DNA of 64,000 nucleotides. It comes from Cyclina sinensis. Its lineage: Eukaryota > Mollusca > Bivalvia > Venerida > Veneridae. The translations under genes and the position numbers were made by a program. How positions within the stretch are numbered: the stretch's first letter is position 1; every line of letters begins with the position of its first letter. The DNA lies in assembly GCA_012932295.1 (NCBI GenBank), contig JAAONU010000001.1, positions 20,460,120-20,524,119 of the forward strand, given 5' to 3'. Below are positions 1-11,906 of this stretch, piece by piece. The notes beneath the pieces are model-generated. The model did no database searches, was not told where the DNA came from, and was given only the letters and a program-made list of their open reading frames with translations.

Positions 1-959
1 TTAATGTCATTTGATCCTACTTTAATACTAGCCAAGGAAACAATTTTGTTACACACATAGGAAATCTGTGAATCAACTAAACGATGTTTGCAGACAACTT
101 TTGCAAGACAAAAATTAAATGATTTTGAGAAAGAGATTGTTTCGTGAGCAGAGATCAGATAAGTGTTTAGGCAAAGAAGATGCGCCTTGAAAACATCTTA
201 GAATGACAGTAAACACAAGGTTTTATAATGTATCTTTCTCCAACCCTGAATCTCCCTGCCTGGATTGATTTGCATCCCATTCCTTCAAGACTTTAAATTA
301 TACTTTACCTAAATTATCTACCCTAACCAAATATTATAACTTGTCTGTCAAAATAATTGGTTTAATGTTAACCATTTTCTCACGAACCTACAATAAGAAA
401 TTCTACAATAGGATTGCCAAGAATGATAAGGAAAATCAGAAAACATGAAAGATAATATTTTCAAGTAGACCACAGGCTTTTAACAAGAGAACAAGTTAAG
501 TTTCATCTGTTCTTGTCATGATATTGATACAACATCATTATTGCTTTGTGTAACTTCTAACAGTAATAAGCTTTTGTTTGTTATCGAACAAAGAAGAATG
601 CCCAAGGGAAGCAACAAATAAACCTTCTTAAGTTAATAATTATGATATTGTAAACCTTTTTACGTTCTGTCCACCATTTACTACGGCATTACTTACAATC
701 AAGTAAATAGTCTCCGGCATCGAACTGTGATAAAAGCGTAGAAACTTTTACTCATAATAAATAAAAGTAAAAATAAACTGATATACATTACATGTTTTTC
801 AAGAAAATTTTAAGTCTGTACATATGACCCTTTTATATTATACCCCGTATATATAATAGTTCAGGTCAAAGATAAAGACAAACACAAAGCTGTATTTAGA
901 AAGAAAACAGAATTAACAAAAATAATATTAATGAAATACTAAAAGTCCGTTTTGCGCTC
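1..959. other. AT-rich stretch, no gene seen
   Basis: No open frame of note, no RNA gene and no clear repeat structure are visible on either strand. The stretch is uniformly AT-rich and ends where a distinctly GC-richer segment starts near 960. Confidence 0.5.
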
Positions 960-1640
960 TATAGAGTGATCTAATAAACAGGATAACAGCCTCCGTTTCT
1001 TGTGGAGGCTGATTTCTGTCCCCTGCGTATCGACGCGATGGCGCTAGCGACAACGTGACATATAGATATGCGAAAAGACGATGTTAGTAGAAGCGCTGAT
1101 GATGGCGCGCTATATGTGTCATGGCTTCGCTTCATCGCCAGCAAAAAGGTGAAATAACGTCGAGACAACTTGCGTATCGGCGCCTTTTTGTGCCAGTGTC
1201 TTTTCGCACTGCCGCGTTCCTTTGGCGCATGCATATAAACAGAATATTGATACTATCTAAGACAGAAAATAAACTCGTTTGTGCAAGTTCTTTGCATTAT
1301 TTCTGAATTATTTCGTCCATTTTCTGTAAATAATCTATGCATGTTCCACAAGATCGTGACAAGATAAGACGCAGGAAAAAAATGACGCCGATCGGTGCGT
1401 TGTCGTCTTATCGTCTTATTGTGCCGAAGCCAAAGTCGCCGATCGGTGCGTTGTCACTGACGCTTTTTGGTGTTTGCACTAGCGCCGAAGCGAAAAGTCA
1501 CTGCTCAGCGCGTTGTCGTGTCGGCGTTATTTCGTTTTTTCGCTGGTACACGTAAATCGCACCATTATCAGCGCTACATTAAAGCTACGTCTTTTCGCAT
1601 TGGTGCCTTTCCAAATTACTTGTTTCCACTTCAGCGAAAG
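960..1640. repeat. GC-rich degenerate repeat segment
   Basis: Base composition changes abruptly to CG-rich sequence with many CpG-containing words (gacg, gcgcc, cgttgtcg). A core reading cgccgatcggtgcgttgtc occurs at 1386 and again at 1437, 51 bp apart, with a more diverged relative near 1500 (cagcgcgttgtcgtgtcgg). The words gcgaaaag and cttttcgc recur in both orientations, as in an old inverted-repeat element. I found no terminal repeats or target duplication. The short open frames here (971-1234 minus, 1121-1306, 1337-1555 and 1467-1718 plus) look like chance openings. Most likely a decayed mobile repeat; the family is not recognised. Confidence 0.4.
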
Positions 1641-1965
1641 CGAAAACACTACGAAATGAAAACTTTTATAGAAACTCAATTTTTCGACAAAGCTGTTTTT
1701 GAATTGTACCCATCATGAGACAGTTAAAAGGATGGTTAGGTATGCCATTTATTATTTATTCTTATTGCACTACAATTGCATTTGCTAACGCAAAAAGCAT
1801 TGCAAAGCCTATATTCGTAGAGATAGAACGAGACTGTAGAAATATGTATGTTTATGTCATTGTCTTTCTTCTTATAAAGGAAATGAAATATATTTCTTAA
1901 AAAGGCACGATCTGTAAATGGACTTAATATCTATAACTGTCAGATATCTGGTAACAATCCACTGT

Positions 1966-2368
1966 GCCCTAAGCCATCGTCGGAAATCCACGTTCGATCC
2001 ATTCCGTTTCACTATATTCGTCTACCGTGGGACGATTGGTAAAATTTCGTACTCATGAATAATTCATTCATTTGTTTCCGAAAGATTTCCATAGCGCAAT
2101 CTCAGCCAACGAAATTATTCGTTACAATTTTCCTTTCGTGGCTATGTTTAAATCCTGGGGAATATGTCTGTTTTTAGTAACATGTCGTTATGTCTACACT
2201 CAACATTAAAGAGAATATATTTGTAACGCGAAATCTCACTGGGCGAAGAGATTCTTCCCTTTGCTAATTTATATTCATGAAAACGAATAAACTGCAGTCG
2301 ATTGTCCCACGGTACATAATGTAATTGTCCGGAATATGTACCGGGGGTAACCGACGACGGCTCTTAGC
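1966..2368. mobile_element. MULE-like MITE, copy 1, with 9-bp TSD
   Basis: The element proper is 1975-2359 (385 bp). It opens with CATCGTCGGAAATCCACG and closes with GGTAACCGACGACG, so the ends are inverted (CATCGTCGG against CGTCGTCGG). Both flanks read inward into a shared subterminal word, CCGTGGGACRATTG. Bases 1966-1974 (gccctaagc) and 2360-2368 (gctcttagc) match at 7 of 9 positions, which fits a decayed 9-bp target duplication. It contains no coding sequence. A second copy in the same orientation lies at 63288-63667 and has its own 9-bp duplication. Nine-base duplications with inverted ends suggest mobilisation by a Mutator-like (MuDR/MULE) transposase; that family assignment is inference. 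Confidence 0.75.
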
Positions 2369-4674
2369 GTGAAAGACTTTAATTGATCAACTGATTAATC
2401 AACAAGATGTTTTTTCTTTAGGTTTGCAAAAAAACATGATATTAACTTCTAGCTTCGTCCTTTTCTGTCGTGTTAAATATCAAACATCTTTAACGGTGCA
2501 CTTGCACTCTTTGCTTGTATCAGAGATGGGCTGATATTTTTGTTTTTGTTTATCAAGTTACAATATTTTTTTCAAACGCAATTAAAGAAGGCATTTCAAG
2601 CTAGTTCATTTTAATCAAAGGATAGCTGATTTTATTGATGAAGTTAAGCTGACATTTCTTAAAGTTAAGTTTTCTAGAATTTGTTGATGTTTTCTATTTT
2701 AAATGATATCTTAATTTCACAGTTAATTTCATTTGAATGACTATGATTTTGTACTGTTTTTTTTGTATATTTAATTGTTGTATAATAAGCATTGTTACTT
2801 TTTCCATTGGCATGATGTGTTCTTATTTTATTTCCCAATAAATATTAAGTTTATTTTACAGAAAACATAGGCAAAAGGAGTATTTTTTCCTGACTATAAA
2901 GACACTTTCTGTGAGTGCTATGGCTTATTATTGCAATCAAATTGGTATCAAATGATTAATGCTATATTGTTAAATACTAATGAATTATGTTTCTAATATA
3001 TTGTGTTGAAACTGATCTGTCGGAGTGATAATTGATTCAACGCAAATGGAATGTCAACTTACAATTTATGGAAATCAGCAAACATTGATTTGTAAAAACT
3101 TCGATTCAGGAGAGGAATTTTAAACTTTTCAGATAAATCTGTCATGTCAACAAATTACATTTTAAATGTCTTTAACAAAAAACAATTTACACTAAATAGA
3201 ATCAACGGATTAAGAAAAAAAGATTTATTACTAAGAACATCAACAAAGTTAATAATGTTTTCTTGTCATACTGTAGCGAGAAAAAAATATTCAAAACCAA
3301 GTTAATCAAAGCTTTGATCAGTCAAGACATGTAAATTAGCGAATACAAGAAAGGCAAAGATTGAAATATTCCACGAGAGACCATGTTAGATGTTTCATTT
3401 AATTAACAAGATAGCTATGTGAAACAGATAAGAGACGAACAAAACTTTTTATTCTCCACAATCACAGAATATTAATGCCTGAATGAATGTGTCTGAATAG
3501 GAAAAACAATATTGTTTAAATCTTAATGGACAAGATTTAACATATTACTTATTAGCAGATTACTCATTTAAAACACGCGATTTATTAGTATTTTAACATT
3601 TTGCATCATAACTTACAGGTTTTGACAAGAGCTAAAAACGATTTTAAAAAAGGGTACCATAACCAGCAAGTTTTTGAAATCTAAATTATAATATCTATAT
3701 TTTCACAGGTATATCAAATGTAAACTACAGTAATTAATAATTCCATTGCAACTGAAGGCTTTACATGTAAGTTCAAACAATTTCACAAATTATGATGTTG
3801 GTAATTTGCTTCTCTTTTAGGTCTTTCTGTCTGTATTTTGATAGAATGAAAGCTGATCTTGCAAATTTGTATCTTTTTCTGTTTTATGTTTATCTCCGTT
3901 TTTATTTATCTTTATTTTTCCATTATTTCTTCATTTCTATTCTCCGTGTTGTGTCTTTTTTATTGTTTCAGTTAGCCGACCAGTATAAATGAAATGTTCA
4001 TATCAGACCATATCTGTTTTTGTTGTTTACTAAACCTCACAACGAGGTCAACATATTCAATGAGTGAAAATGAAGAATGCAGATGGGAGTTGGAAGCAAC
4101 AAATATGTCCGTCTAGTGTTTCTCTGTCCATGATTAAATCAGGTTTTTGTGTTTTATGTCCTTCCAGTTATAGCATTTTCAGTTCTGTCTATCACCTTAT
4201 ATGAGCATTTATTTGCTTCTTACGTCTCGTTAGAAGATTTCCTTAGATCAGAAAAAGAAGAATTTTAAATTCATAAAATTGTGTTTATGCTTGTTTGCAA
4301 TTTCATTTCAACGACTGTCTGTCTAAAAAGAAATATGTCGGGATAAAAAGAAATGAAAAACGAAACCAGACACTTCTTATTGTAAACCATTTACTGATCT
4401 GATATTTTGATACATAAAATGGCAGCTCTCTTCTATAAAAGGTATGCAACATGTGTAATACTTTTGTTACTTTTTGTAATTAAAATATGAGAATATTTTT
4501 ATTTGAAAAGGCGGTTTGCACAGTAAAGTTTCCATTTAATCATGTAAGGCACTCTTTCAAGCATAAAAAAACAACTGACCCTAGACTAAATATATTAGTA
4601 ATTCTCCCCTGGTTGATTTGTCTGTTTGTGTGTCTTTTAAACCTATTGGTATGTGCTCTCCTCCACTAGACTTT
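2369..4674. other. AT-rich stretch, no gene seen
   Basis: Plain AT-rich sequence with short homopolymer runs. No convincing open frame, RNA gene or repeat structure is visible. The open frames at 3792-3992 and 4487-4669 are low-complexity F/L/Y-rich translations of T-rich DNA. Confidence 0.5.
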
Positions 4675-4683
4675 AATGTGGTA
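4675..4683. repeat. Target-site duplication, left copy (AATGTGGTA)
   Basis: The nine bases AATGTGGTA directly precede the inverted tip that starts at 4684. The identical nine bases follow the opposite tip at 17008-17016. A perfect 9-bp match exactly at both symmetric ends marks the element as one inserted unit. Confidence 0.9.
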
Positions 4684-4788
4684 ATTAGAGTGAAGTTAGC
4701 TATGAGATCTGCAATCGACGTTCCACATTCAATGTACAGCTATGCAATCAACATTCGGCTATGCATTAGCAGATATGCTAATACACAG
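4684..4788 (+). repeat. Terminal inverted repeat tip, left
   Basis: 105 bp that match the reverse complement of 16903-17007 with only a few mismatches (for example ttccacattc against ttcgacattc, and agctatgcaat against agcaatgcaat). It contains a small dyad, ATTAGCA-gata-TGCTAAT, at about 4766-4783, just before the regular array. Because the tip is outside the tandem module and conserved on both sides, it is the likely transposase-binding end. Confidence 0.85.
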
Positions 4789-7154
4789 TTGTGCAGTCTA
4801 CGTTCAGCTCTGCATTCAACGAATGTAGAGCTGTGCAATCGACATTCAGCTCTACATTCAAAATAAATTATTCCTGAATGTAGAGCTATGCATTCGACGT
4901 TCAGCTCTGCATTCAACGAATGTAGAGCTGTGCAATCGACATTCAGCTCTACATTCAAAATAAATTATTCCTGAATGTAGAGCTGTGCATTCGACGTTCA
5001 GCTCTGCATTCCCCGAATGTACAGCTATGCATTCGACGTTCAGCTATGCATTCAACGAATGTAGAGCTGTGCAATCGACATTCAACTCTACGTTTGAAAT
5101 GCAATATTCCTGAATGTAGAGCTATGCATTCGACGTTCAGCTCTGCATTCAACGAATGTAGAGCTATGCAATCGATATTCAGCTCTGCATTCACTGAATG
5201 TAGAGCTGTGCAATCGACATTCAGTTCTACATCCGAAATACAATATTTCTGAATGTAGTGCTATGCATTCGACGTTCAGCTCTGCATTCAACGAATCGAC
5301 ATTCAGCTCTACATTCAAAATAAATTATTCCAGAATGTAGAGCTATGCATTCGACGTTCAGCTCTGCATTCCCCGAATGTACAGCTATGCATTCGACGTT
5401 CAGCTATGCATTCGACGTTCAGCTATGCATTCAACGAATGTAGAGCTGTGCAATCGACATTCAGCTCTACATTCGAAATAAATTATTCATGAATGTAGAG
5501 CTATGCATTCGACGTTCAGCTATGCATTCAACGAATGTAGAGCTGTGCAATCGACATTCAGCTCTTCATTCGAAATAAATTATTCATGAATGTAGACCTA
5601 TGCATTCGACGTTCAGCTCTGCATTCCCCGAATGTAGAGCTATGCAATCGACATTCAACTCTGCATTCAACGAATGTAGAGCTGTGCAATCGACATTCAG
5701 CTGTACTTTTAAAATAACTATTTTTGAATGTAGAGCTATGCAATTGACGTTCAGCTCTGCATTCCCCGAATGTAGAGCTATGCAATCGACGTTCAGCTCT
5801 GCATTCACTGAATGTAGAGCTGTGCAATCGACGTTCAGCTCTTCATTCGAAATACAATATTCCTGAATGTAGAGCTTTGCATTCGACGTTCAGCTCGGCA
5901 TTCAATGAATGTAGCGCTATGCAATCGACGTTCAGGACTGCAGTCCCCGAATGTAGAGCTGAGCAAACGATATTCAGCTCAGCAATCAGCGAATGTAGAG
6001 CTGTGAAATCGACATTCAGCTCTACATTCGAAATGCAATATTTCTAAATGTAGAGCTATGCATTCGACGTTCAGCTCTGCATTCAACGAATGTAGAGCTG
6101 TGCAATCGACATTCCGCTCTACATTCGAAATACCGTATTCCTGAATAAAGAGCTATGCATTCGACGTTCAGCTCTGCATTCACTGAATGTAGAGATGTGC
6201 AATCGACATTCAGCTCTACATTCGAAACACAATATTCCTGAATGTAGAGCTATGCATTCGGCGTTCAGCTCTGTATTCCCCGAATGTAGAGCTATGCAAT
6301 CGACGTTCAGCTCTGCATTCACTGAATGTAGAGATCTGCAATCGACATTCAGCCCTACATTCGAAATACAATATTCCTGAATGTAGAGCTATGCATTCGA
6401 CGTTCAGCTCTGCATTCAACGAATGTAGAGCTGTGCAATCGACATTCAGCTCTACATTCGAAATAAATTATTCATGAATGTAGAACTATGCATTCGACGT
6501 TCAGCTCTGTATTCCCCGAATGTAGAGCTATGCAGTCGACATTTAACTCTGCATTCAACGAATGTAGAGCTGTGCAATCGACATTCAGCTCTGCATTCAA
6601 CGAATGTAGAGCTGTGCAATCGACATTCAGCTGTACTTTTAAAATAAATTATTTTTGAATGTAGAGCTATGCAATTGACGTTCAGCTCTGCATTCAACGA
6701 ATGTAGAGCTGTGCAATCGACATTCAGCTCTTCATTCGAAATAAATTATTCATGAATGTAGACCTATGCATTCGACGTTCAGCTCTGCATTCCCCGAATG
6801 TAGAGCTATGCAATCGACATTCAACTCTGCATTCAACGAATGTAGAGCTGTGCAATCGACATTCAGCTGTACTTTTAAAATAAACTATTTTTGAATGTAG
6901 AGCTATACAATTGACGTTCAGCTCTGCATTCCCCGAATGTAGAGCTATGCAATCGACGTTCAGCTCTGCATTCACTGAATGTAGAGCTGTGCAATCGACG
7001 TTCAGCTCTTCATTCGAAATACAATATTCCTGAATGTAGAGCTATGCATTCGACGTTCAGCTCTGCATTCAACGAATGTAGAGCTATGCAATCGATGTTC
7101 AGCTCGACATTTAACGAATGTAGAGCTGTGCAATCGACATTCAGCTCTATATTC
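4789..7154 (+). repeat. Left array of hairpin tandem repeats (42 + 55 bp, about 97-bp higher-order unit)
   Basis: The module is a 39-nt dyad: 13-nt arms gaatgtagagctg and cagctctacattc around a 13-nt loop such as tgcaatcgacatt. Dyads are separated alternately by a 3-nt linker (aac or ccc), giving 42 bp, and by a 16-nt AT-rich linker (gaaataaattattcct type), giving 55 bp. The 97-bp period is exact, for example, between 4876 and 4973. Roughly 50 dyads are present. A block near 5480-5880 recurs near 6650-7050 (offset about 1,166 bp), showing internal duplication. Many open frames on both strands (for example 4740-4958 minus, 5600-5866 plus) are translations of the module and are not genes. Confidence 0.9.
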
Positions 7155-7974
7155 AAACATATATTATCAAGTATTTAGCTTGGCAAAAGATATTAAGTTC
7201 TTTTTTCTAAGATTATGCCTTTTGATTAGAAGAAACACGGAAAGGATTTATTACACAGATCGGTCTAGACAGACATTGATACAGAAACTTGTTGGACAAC
7301 ATCAAACTGTCCAGCAACTTACTATGTGGAGTGGAGGAGGAGACATTATTTCAATTTTCTTCTTTTCTCCTTTTTTCTTAAGTGCCTCTATAACGCATGC
7401 AAACGTTAATGGATGTCTACCTAGCAGACTGTCACTTTCACAGTACATTTACATGAAAAAGGAAATATTCTTTAACAAAGAAAATGATATTTAAAAAAAA
7501 CCGAGACAGTTGATTAAACGTATTTTTTATTGCTCTTATGTCAAATGTATCATTCACTACAGTAGCAGACATGTTATTCTAAACATTACAATATTATCAC
7601 ATGAAACTAAAGACAAATGTGTTTCATGTTTATTCACGGCAACCATGTATATGAAATCAAACATAGAGTTCTATTTGAAAATATGACGATTTAAAAGTCG
7701 TGTAATACATGTGCAAGCTTATTTATATATCTTTTACACTTAAAATTACATCTCTATGTAAGAAAAAAATGAAAGAAATCACATCTGCATTCCAAAAAGA
7801 AACCTGAACTGCAAGTGTTATCTTAACGTACAATACGTAATCTCTTAATGTACCAGACTAAATTGTGCACTTTATAGAAAAAAAAAACAAGACCTGTCAC
7901 TGTAAAATGACAATGCCCCCTAAGTGATGCTTTAACCTTTGAGCTAAGGACCACTCATTCAGGGGCCAAGGTCA

Positions 7975-8230
7975 AATAAATATGTCAATGGGAAGGTCTT
8001 GTCCAAAGAGGTTTTGTGTCCAAGTATGAAGTATATCCACTTACTACGAAGGAAGTTATGGCCATTGTTAAAGTTTGTGGACAATTGAATCTCAAGGTAA
8101 TTTCGGCGTTCAGTGTCAAATATGTCAATGGGAAGGGCTTGTCCAAAGAAGTGTTGTGTGAAAATATGAAGTTAATGCACTTACTGATAAGGAAGCCATG
8201 GCCCATGTTATAGTTTTCAGACGGATTGAC
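7975..8230 (+). repeat. Two-copy 140-bp repeat
   Basis: The word tatgtcaatgggaagg starts at 7981 and again at 8121. The following 100 bases stay alignable (cttgtccaaag, gaagt...cacttact, taaggaag, atggcc). The block is followed by gacgta-rich sequence and then atatgcttcccttcgg (8274), a relative of the 'gctcccttcggggagc' end seen at 49,710. This looks like a fragment of a dispersed bivalve repeat family. Confidence 0.6.
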
Positions 8231-10204
8231 GTAAGGACTGACGTACCGACTAACTAACGTACAGTTAAAAAGTATATGCTTCCCTTCGGAACCCTAACCT
8301 TAGGCATAATAAGATTCAAAGTTCAACTCATACCGGTATGTTCCAGCATACTGTAAAACACTCGTGCATTGCTGCTTTAATTACAAAGACGCGGCGCTTT
8401 ATATTTCTTATATGTCTCAATCTAAATGAAATATCCCAACAATGTGTCATACATACATCAGAAAAAGTCGCAACCTGCATCAGGTGTCGTAAAAAGATGA
8501 AGTTTTACTTGTTGCAAAAAATATCTTACTGTTATGAATGTTTAAACTACTTTCACGTGGTTGACATGGTCAGCCTTTCTATCTTTTATCTACTGAATGT
8601 TTGTCACTTCTTCAAATAATTGAAGTATTATTCCAAGCCTTGGTACCTTTTGTTAACATGGCTTTATGTGCAGCAGAACATCTGTGTGGAAATATAAACG
8701 TATCATCGCTTTAATCATTGCTTTTCGTCGTTGACTAAAAGCATTTCGCGCCGGAAAGATTGCTGGCGGTCTACATATACGTTATAAAAATGTCTATAAT
8801 ATGTAATTATTATTAATAGACAAGTATTAATTATTCTTCATAAATTATTATGAACCAGTTATATTACTTTATTTTTACCGCTTGATTCCATATTGAATGC
8901 GCATGCGTAAAATTGGTATAGTTAAACTAGCCACGTGCTAAACATACTGGCGAAAAGATATTCAGAGTTAATTAAAAGCTACACTTTGACGGCCCTTTTT
9001 TTATTTTAATCTATTTGACTACAAATCGTTCCAATGTGTAAGATGTATGCAATTATATCGAATAAAAAGTTTATTTCACCGTGTACTGCACAGTACGGAG
9101 TATATTTTGACTCGTACCATTTTCGACACGCCTGCTGGCTTGGCACTTGTCTAAATATCCTTACAATACCAGAAATAAATATAATCTTGAAAAAACAGGA
9201 AATGTTTATAGCCGCTATATATTTACGGATTTTGAAGCTGCATTTATAGAAGTTTCTAACGTAAACTTTTTTTGATCTTTTTATTGTGTAAATGAAAGTA
9301 TTGTTAATGTACTAAATATCTATGAAATAAATATTGTTTAACAAAATATAATACAAAGTAACTTAAACTTGTTTCTATCTGCTTGATAAATTAGATATAA
9401 TTATAAATAAAGTTTTGCATTTCCTTCTTTTTATTGACGCAGTTATAGAAAACGTGACATATTATACGACATATGTTTGCGACATTTAGGATAGGTTGCG
9501 ACACATAATATCACTGCGACATATGAGAATGGTACAGTGTACAGACGCTTCAGCCTAAAAAGAGTCACTACTTAATATATCCATAATCAAAAAGGCAGCT
9601 TATATAGAAAAGTCTGTAATATGTTTATAACCAATTACTCTGCTATCACTGCCGTATAAAGAATTTTTCATTTGAACATTACTTTTCAATGTCAAAGAGT
9701 ATTTGCAACAAAATTAAATGTTTCACTTACGCAAAAACACAATGACATAACATCACATCTTATGCTTTTTTTCAAGACCTTGACAAATATGATCAGACTT
9801 GATAGTAAACAAACCAAAACTATCCAGAAGACTCCCTTTCTTTCAAGCTGAAAATTATTGAAGTTTGTGTGTACATTTAACACCCTATTGAAATACAAAT
9901 AACTTGTCTTGTTAAAACACAGTTATATTTCATAGTTCATTTTGAAATCACATAAACCATGAAAAAATAGCCATATTTTTCAATTCAATGTTGTTTATAT
10001 TTTCAAGTATAACTGAAAGGGAAATTGTTATATGAATATATCTTGTAAGATTTTTACAAAAGACAAAAAAAAAAAAACCTCATATTACTGTTTCTACCTT
10101 TATACGAGAGAATGATCAAAAATGGCAGTTCTACATATTCGCTTTTTCTGAAGAGTGTTTATATGAAGTCGACGACAACTTAATACAAGAGATGTTTGTA
10201 AAAT

Positions 10205-11040
10205 ATATATGCCCCCGTAGCGACTTATCCCTAGAGGTAGCTATGAAGTTATGAGGAGCTGAAACCAAGCGTTCTGCAGTTATTAATCGGAAACCATTGT
10301 GCTAATTAAGGTCACTGTGACATTGTCCTTTGACCTGGTGTTCTGAAAAGCTAAAGGTCTAGGACTTAGATATTTTGCCTAGAGCATCAGCAAGAGGTCC
10401 TCTACCAAAATTGTTCAAATTATATTGCTAGGGTCAAAATTGGCCACACCCCAGTGGTGCAATTTGTGTAAAATATAGAATTTTATAAAATCTTATGAGA
10501 TGTATCGTAAATTTTAGACCTAAAATTTTATCGCTTGGAGCATTATCATGAGATCCTGTACTTAGATTGTTCAAATAATGCTCCTTGGGTGATAAATAGC
10601 CCTGTCTAGGAGTCACTTGAGTTTACATAAGCTTATGTAGTGAAAACTTTAAAGAAATCTTCTTGTCTGAAACCACAAGGCCTAGAGCATAGATATTTTG
10701 CACTGAGCACTAGCTAGAGTCCTCAACTAAGTTTTTCTTCAAAATATGCCCCTAGGATAAATATTGGCCCTTGCCTGGGGGTCACTTTATTTTACATATT
10801 GAATGAATAATTAAAGCAGTATGCCAAAGAGCTTAGATATTTTTAATATAGATTTGTATAGTTCAAACAATGTCCCTTCGGTCAAAATTGGACCTGCCTC
10901 TGGGGTCCTATTTGTATAGAATATAAGATCTTTGAAAATCTTCAATTCAGAAACTTTTGCTTCTGATGTTTGCTCATCAGCAGACCCAAAGCAAAAGAAT
11001 TCAGGTGAGCGTTCCAAGCCCATCATGGCCCTCTTGTTTT
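10205..11040 (+). repeat. Dispersed bivalve repeat, about 180-bp period, ending CATCATGGCCCTCTTGTTT
   Basis: Successive modules contain 'cttgtctgaaaccacaaggc', 'cctagagc...agatattttgc', 'gttcaaa' and 'cctgggggtcactt' in the same order. The block closes at 11020-11040 with 'cccatcatggccctcttgt'. The same family, at various stages of decay, occurs at 22000-22680, 24595-25820 and 27470-27890, and inverted at 49322. No coding potential is seen; the open frames at 10434-10616 and 10811-11077 (minus) are translations of the repeat. Confidence 0.75.
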
Positions 11041-11045
11041 TAGTG

Positions 11046-11330
11046 TGGTTTGGTAGCTCAGTTGATAGAGTGTCCACCTGAAAGTGGAAGGCCCTGGGTT
11101 CGAGTCCCGGTCAAGTCATGATATTTCACCACCTGTTACATTTCCCCCCCCCCCCCACCAAAACATAAATAACTTAATAAATAACTTATAATATGGCTAC
11201 TGCTTTGGCACCTCGAGAATGTGTTTACAATATTCTCTTTGACTCTAAGAATGCTGGACAAATTCTAAATTAAGAAGGGGTATCTGTAGCAGAGTGCAGT
11301 TTTATAGATGATAAATTGATCAGGCAGAAC
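11046..11330 (+). mobile_element. tRNA-headed SINE-like repeat, copy 1
   Basis: The first about 70 bp are tRNA-like: an A-box-like tagctcagttgatagag at 11054 and a canonical B box, GGTTCGAGTCC, at 11097-11107, after gccctg. The head is followed by 'ccacctgttaca', a C tract and an AT-rich tail. The 3' limit is set by the start of the next copy and is approximate. It is unlikely to be a functional tRNA because no clean acceptor stem or CCA-proximal pairing is evident. Confidence 0.6.
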
Positions 11331-11331
11331 C

Positions 11332-11450
11332 GTGTGGCTTAGTAGATCAGTTGGTAGAGTGTCTGCCCTGTTTGGGAAGGCCCCGGGTTCATGTCTCGGT
11401 TGAGCCACAATTTTTCCCCACCTGTTACACTAACATCATAAATTGTCGAG
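11332..11450 (+). mobile_element. tRNA-headed SINE-like repeat, copy 2 (decayed)
   Basis: This resembles copy 1 290 bp upstream: gtgtgg-cttagtagatcagttggtagagtgtctg, then aaggcccc and a damaged B box (GGTTCATGTCT), then the shared 'ccacctgttaca'. Two relatives in tandem suggest a local duplication or a dimeric SINE. The end coordinate is approximate. Confidence 0.55.
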
Positions 11451-11906
11451 CTATGAACGTCCCTGGAAATTTATATACTTCCTGTAATCTAGGTGTCTTC
11501 CACAACTGCTAAAAACTTCTGATTCAAAGACTCCATGAAAATCTGTGTAACAGTTTTCGTAAGCTAAGGGTTTTTTCTTCTATCTTCTGATGTTGCTGTA
11601 CTGTTTACTTGCAATATGGCCTTATCGTATGGTACATTCAAACAGCAGCTGAATCTGATCTTACTTCCACTTATTTCCCATAGTGTTGATTTACTGTAGT
11701 CAGTAGCACATTTTACAGTTAATAAATGTCTATGGTTTTTGAAATCTGGTTAAAGACTTCCATTGCATAAGTTTGTATATTTAACCAGCTGATTTAGTGT
11801 TTATAATGACCGTAAGTCTTAAAAGTCAAAAAAATATGCAACGTTGTAATATCTTGCTAATATCTCTGCCATTTACTTTTTAAAATAAGTGCTGCTTGTA
11901 AAATTT

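Noticed and set aside
4740..7000. Series of 60-90 aa open frames on both strands (MNAELNVECIALHS..., MHSTFSSAF...)
   Set aside because: They are translations of the 42/55-bp module in several frames and on both strands, and recur wherever the array runs. No start context, splice sites or single conserved frame.
4789..7154. CRISPR-like array
   Set aside because: Direct repeats with palindromic arms resemble CRISPR repeats, but the spacers are not unique, there are no cas genes, and the DNA is eukaryotic.
7180..7494. 104-aa frame as a transposase of the foldback element
   Set aside because: No DDE, zinc-finger or other transposase motif. Its composition follows the T-rich DNA.
11046..11118. 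Functional tRNA gene
   Set aside because: A and B boxes are good, but the arms do not pair as a complete cloverleaf by eye and a related decayed copy lies next to it. SINE head preferred.
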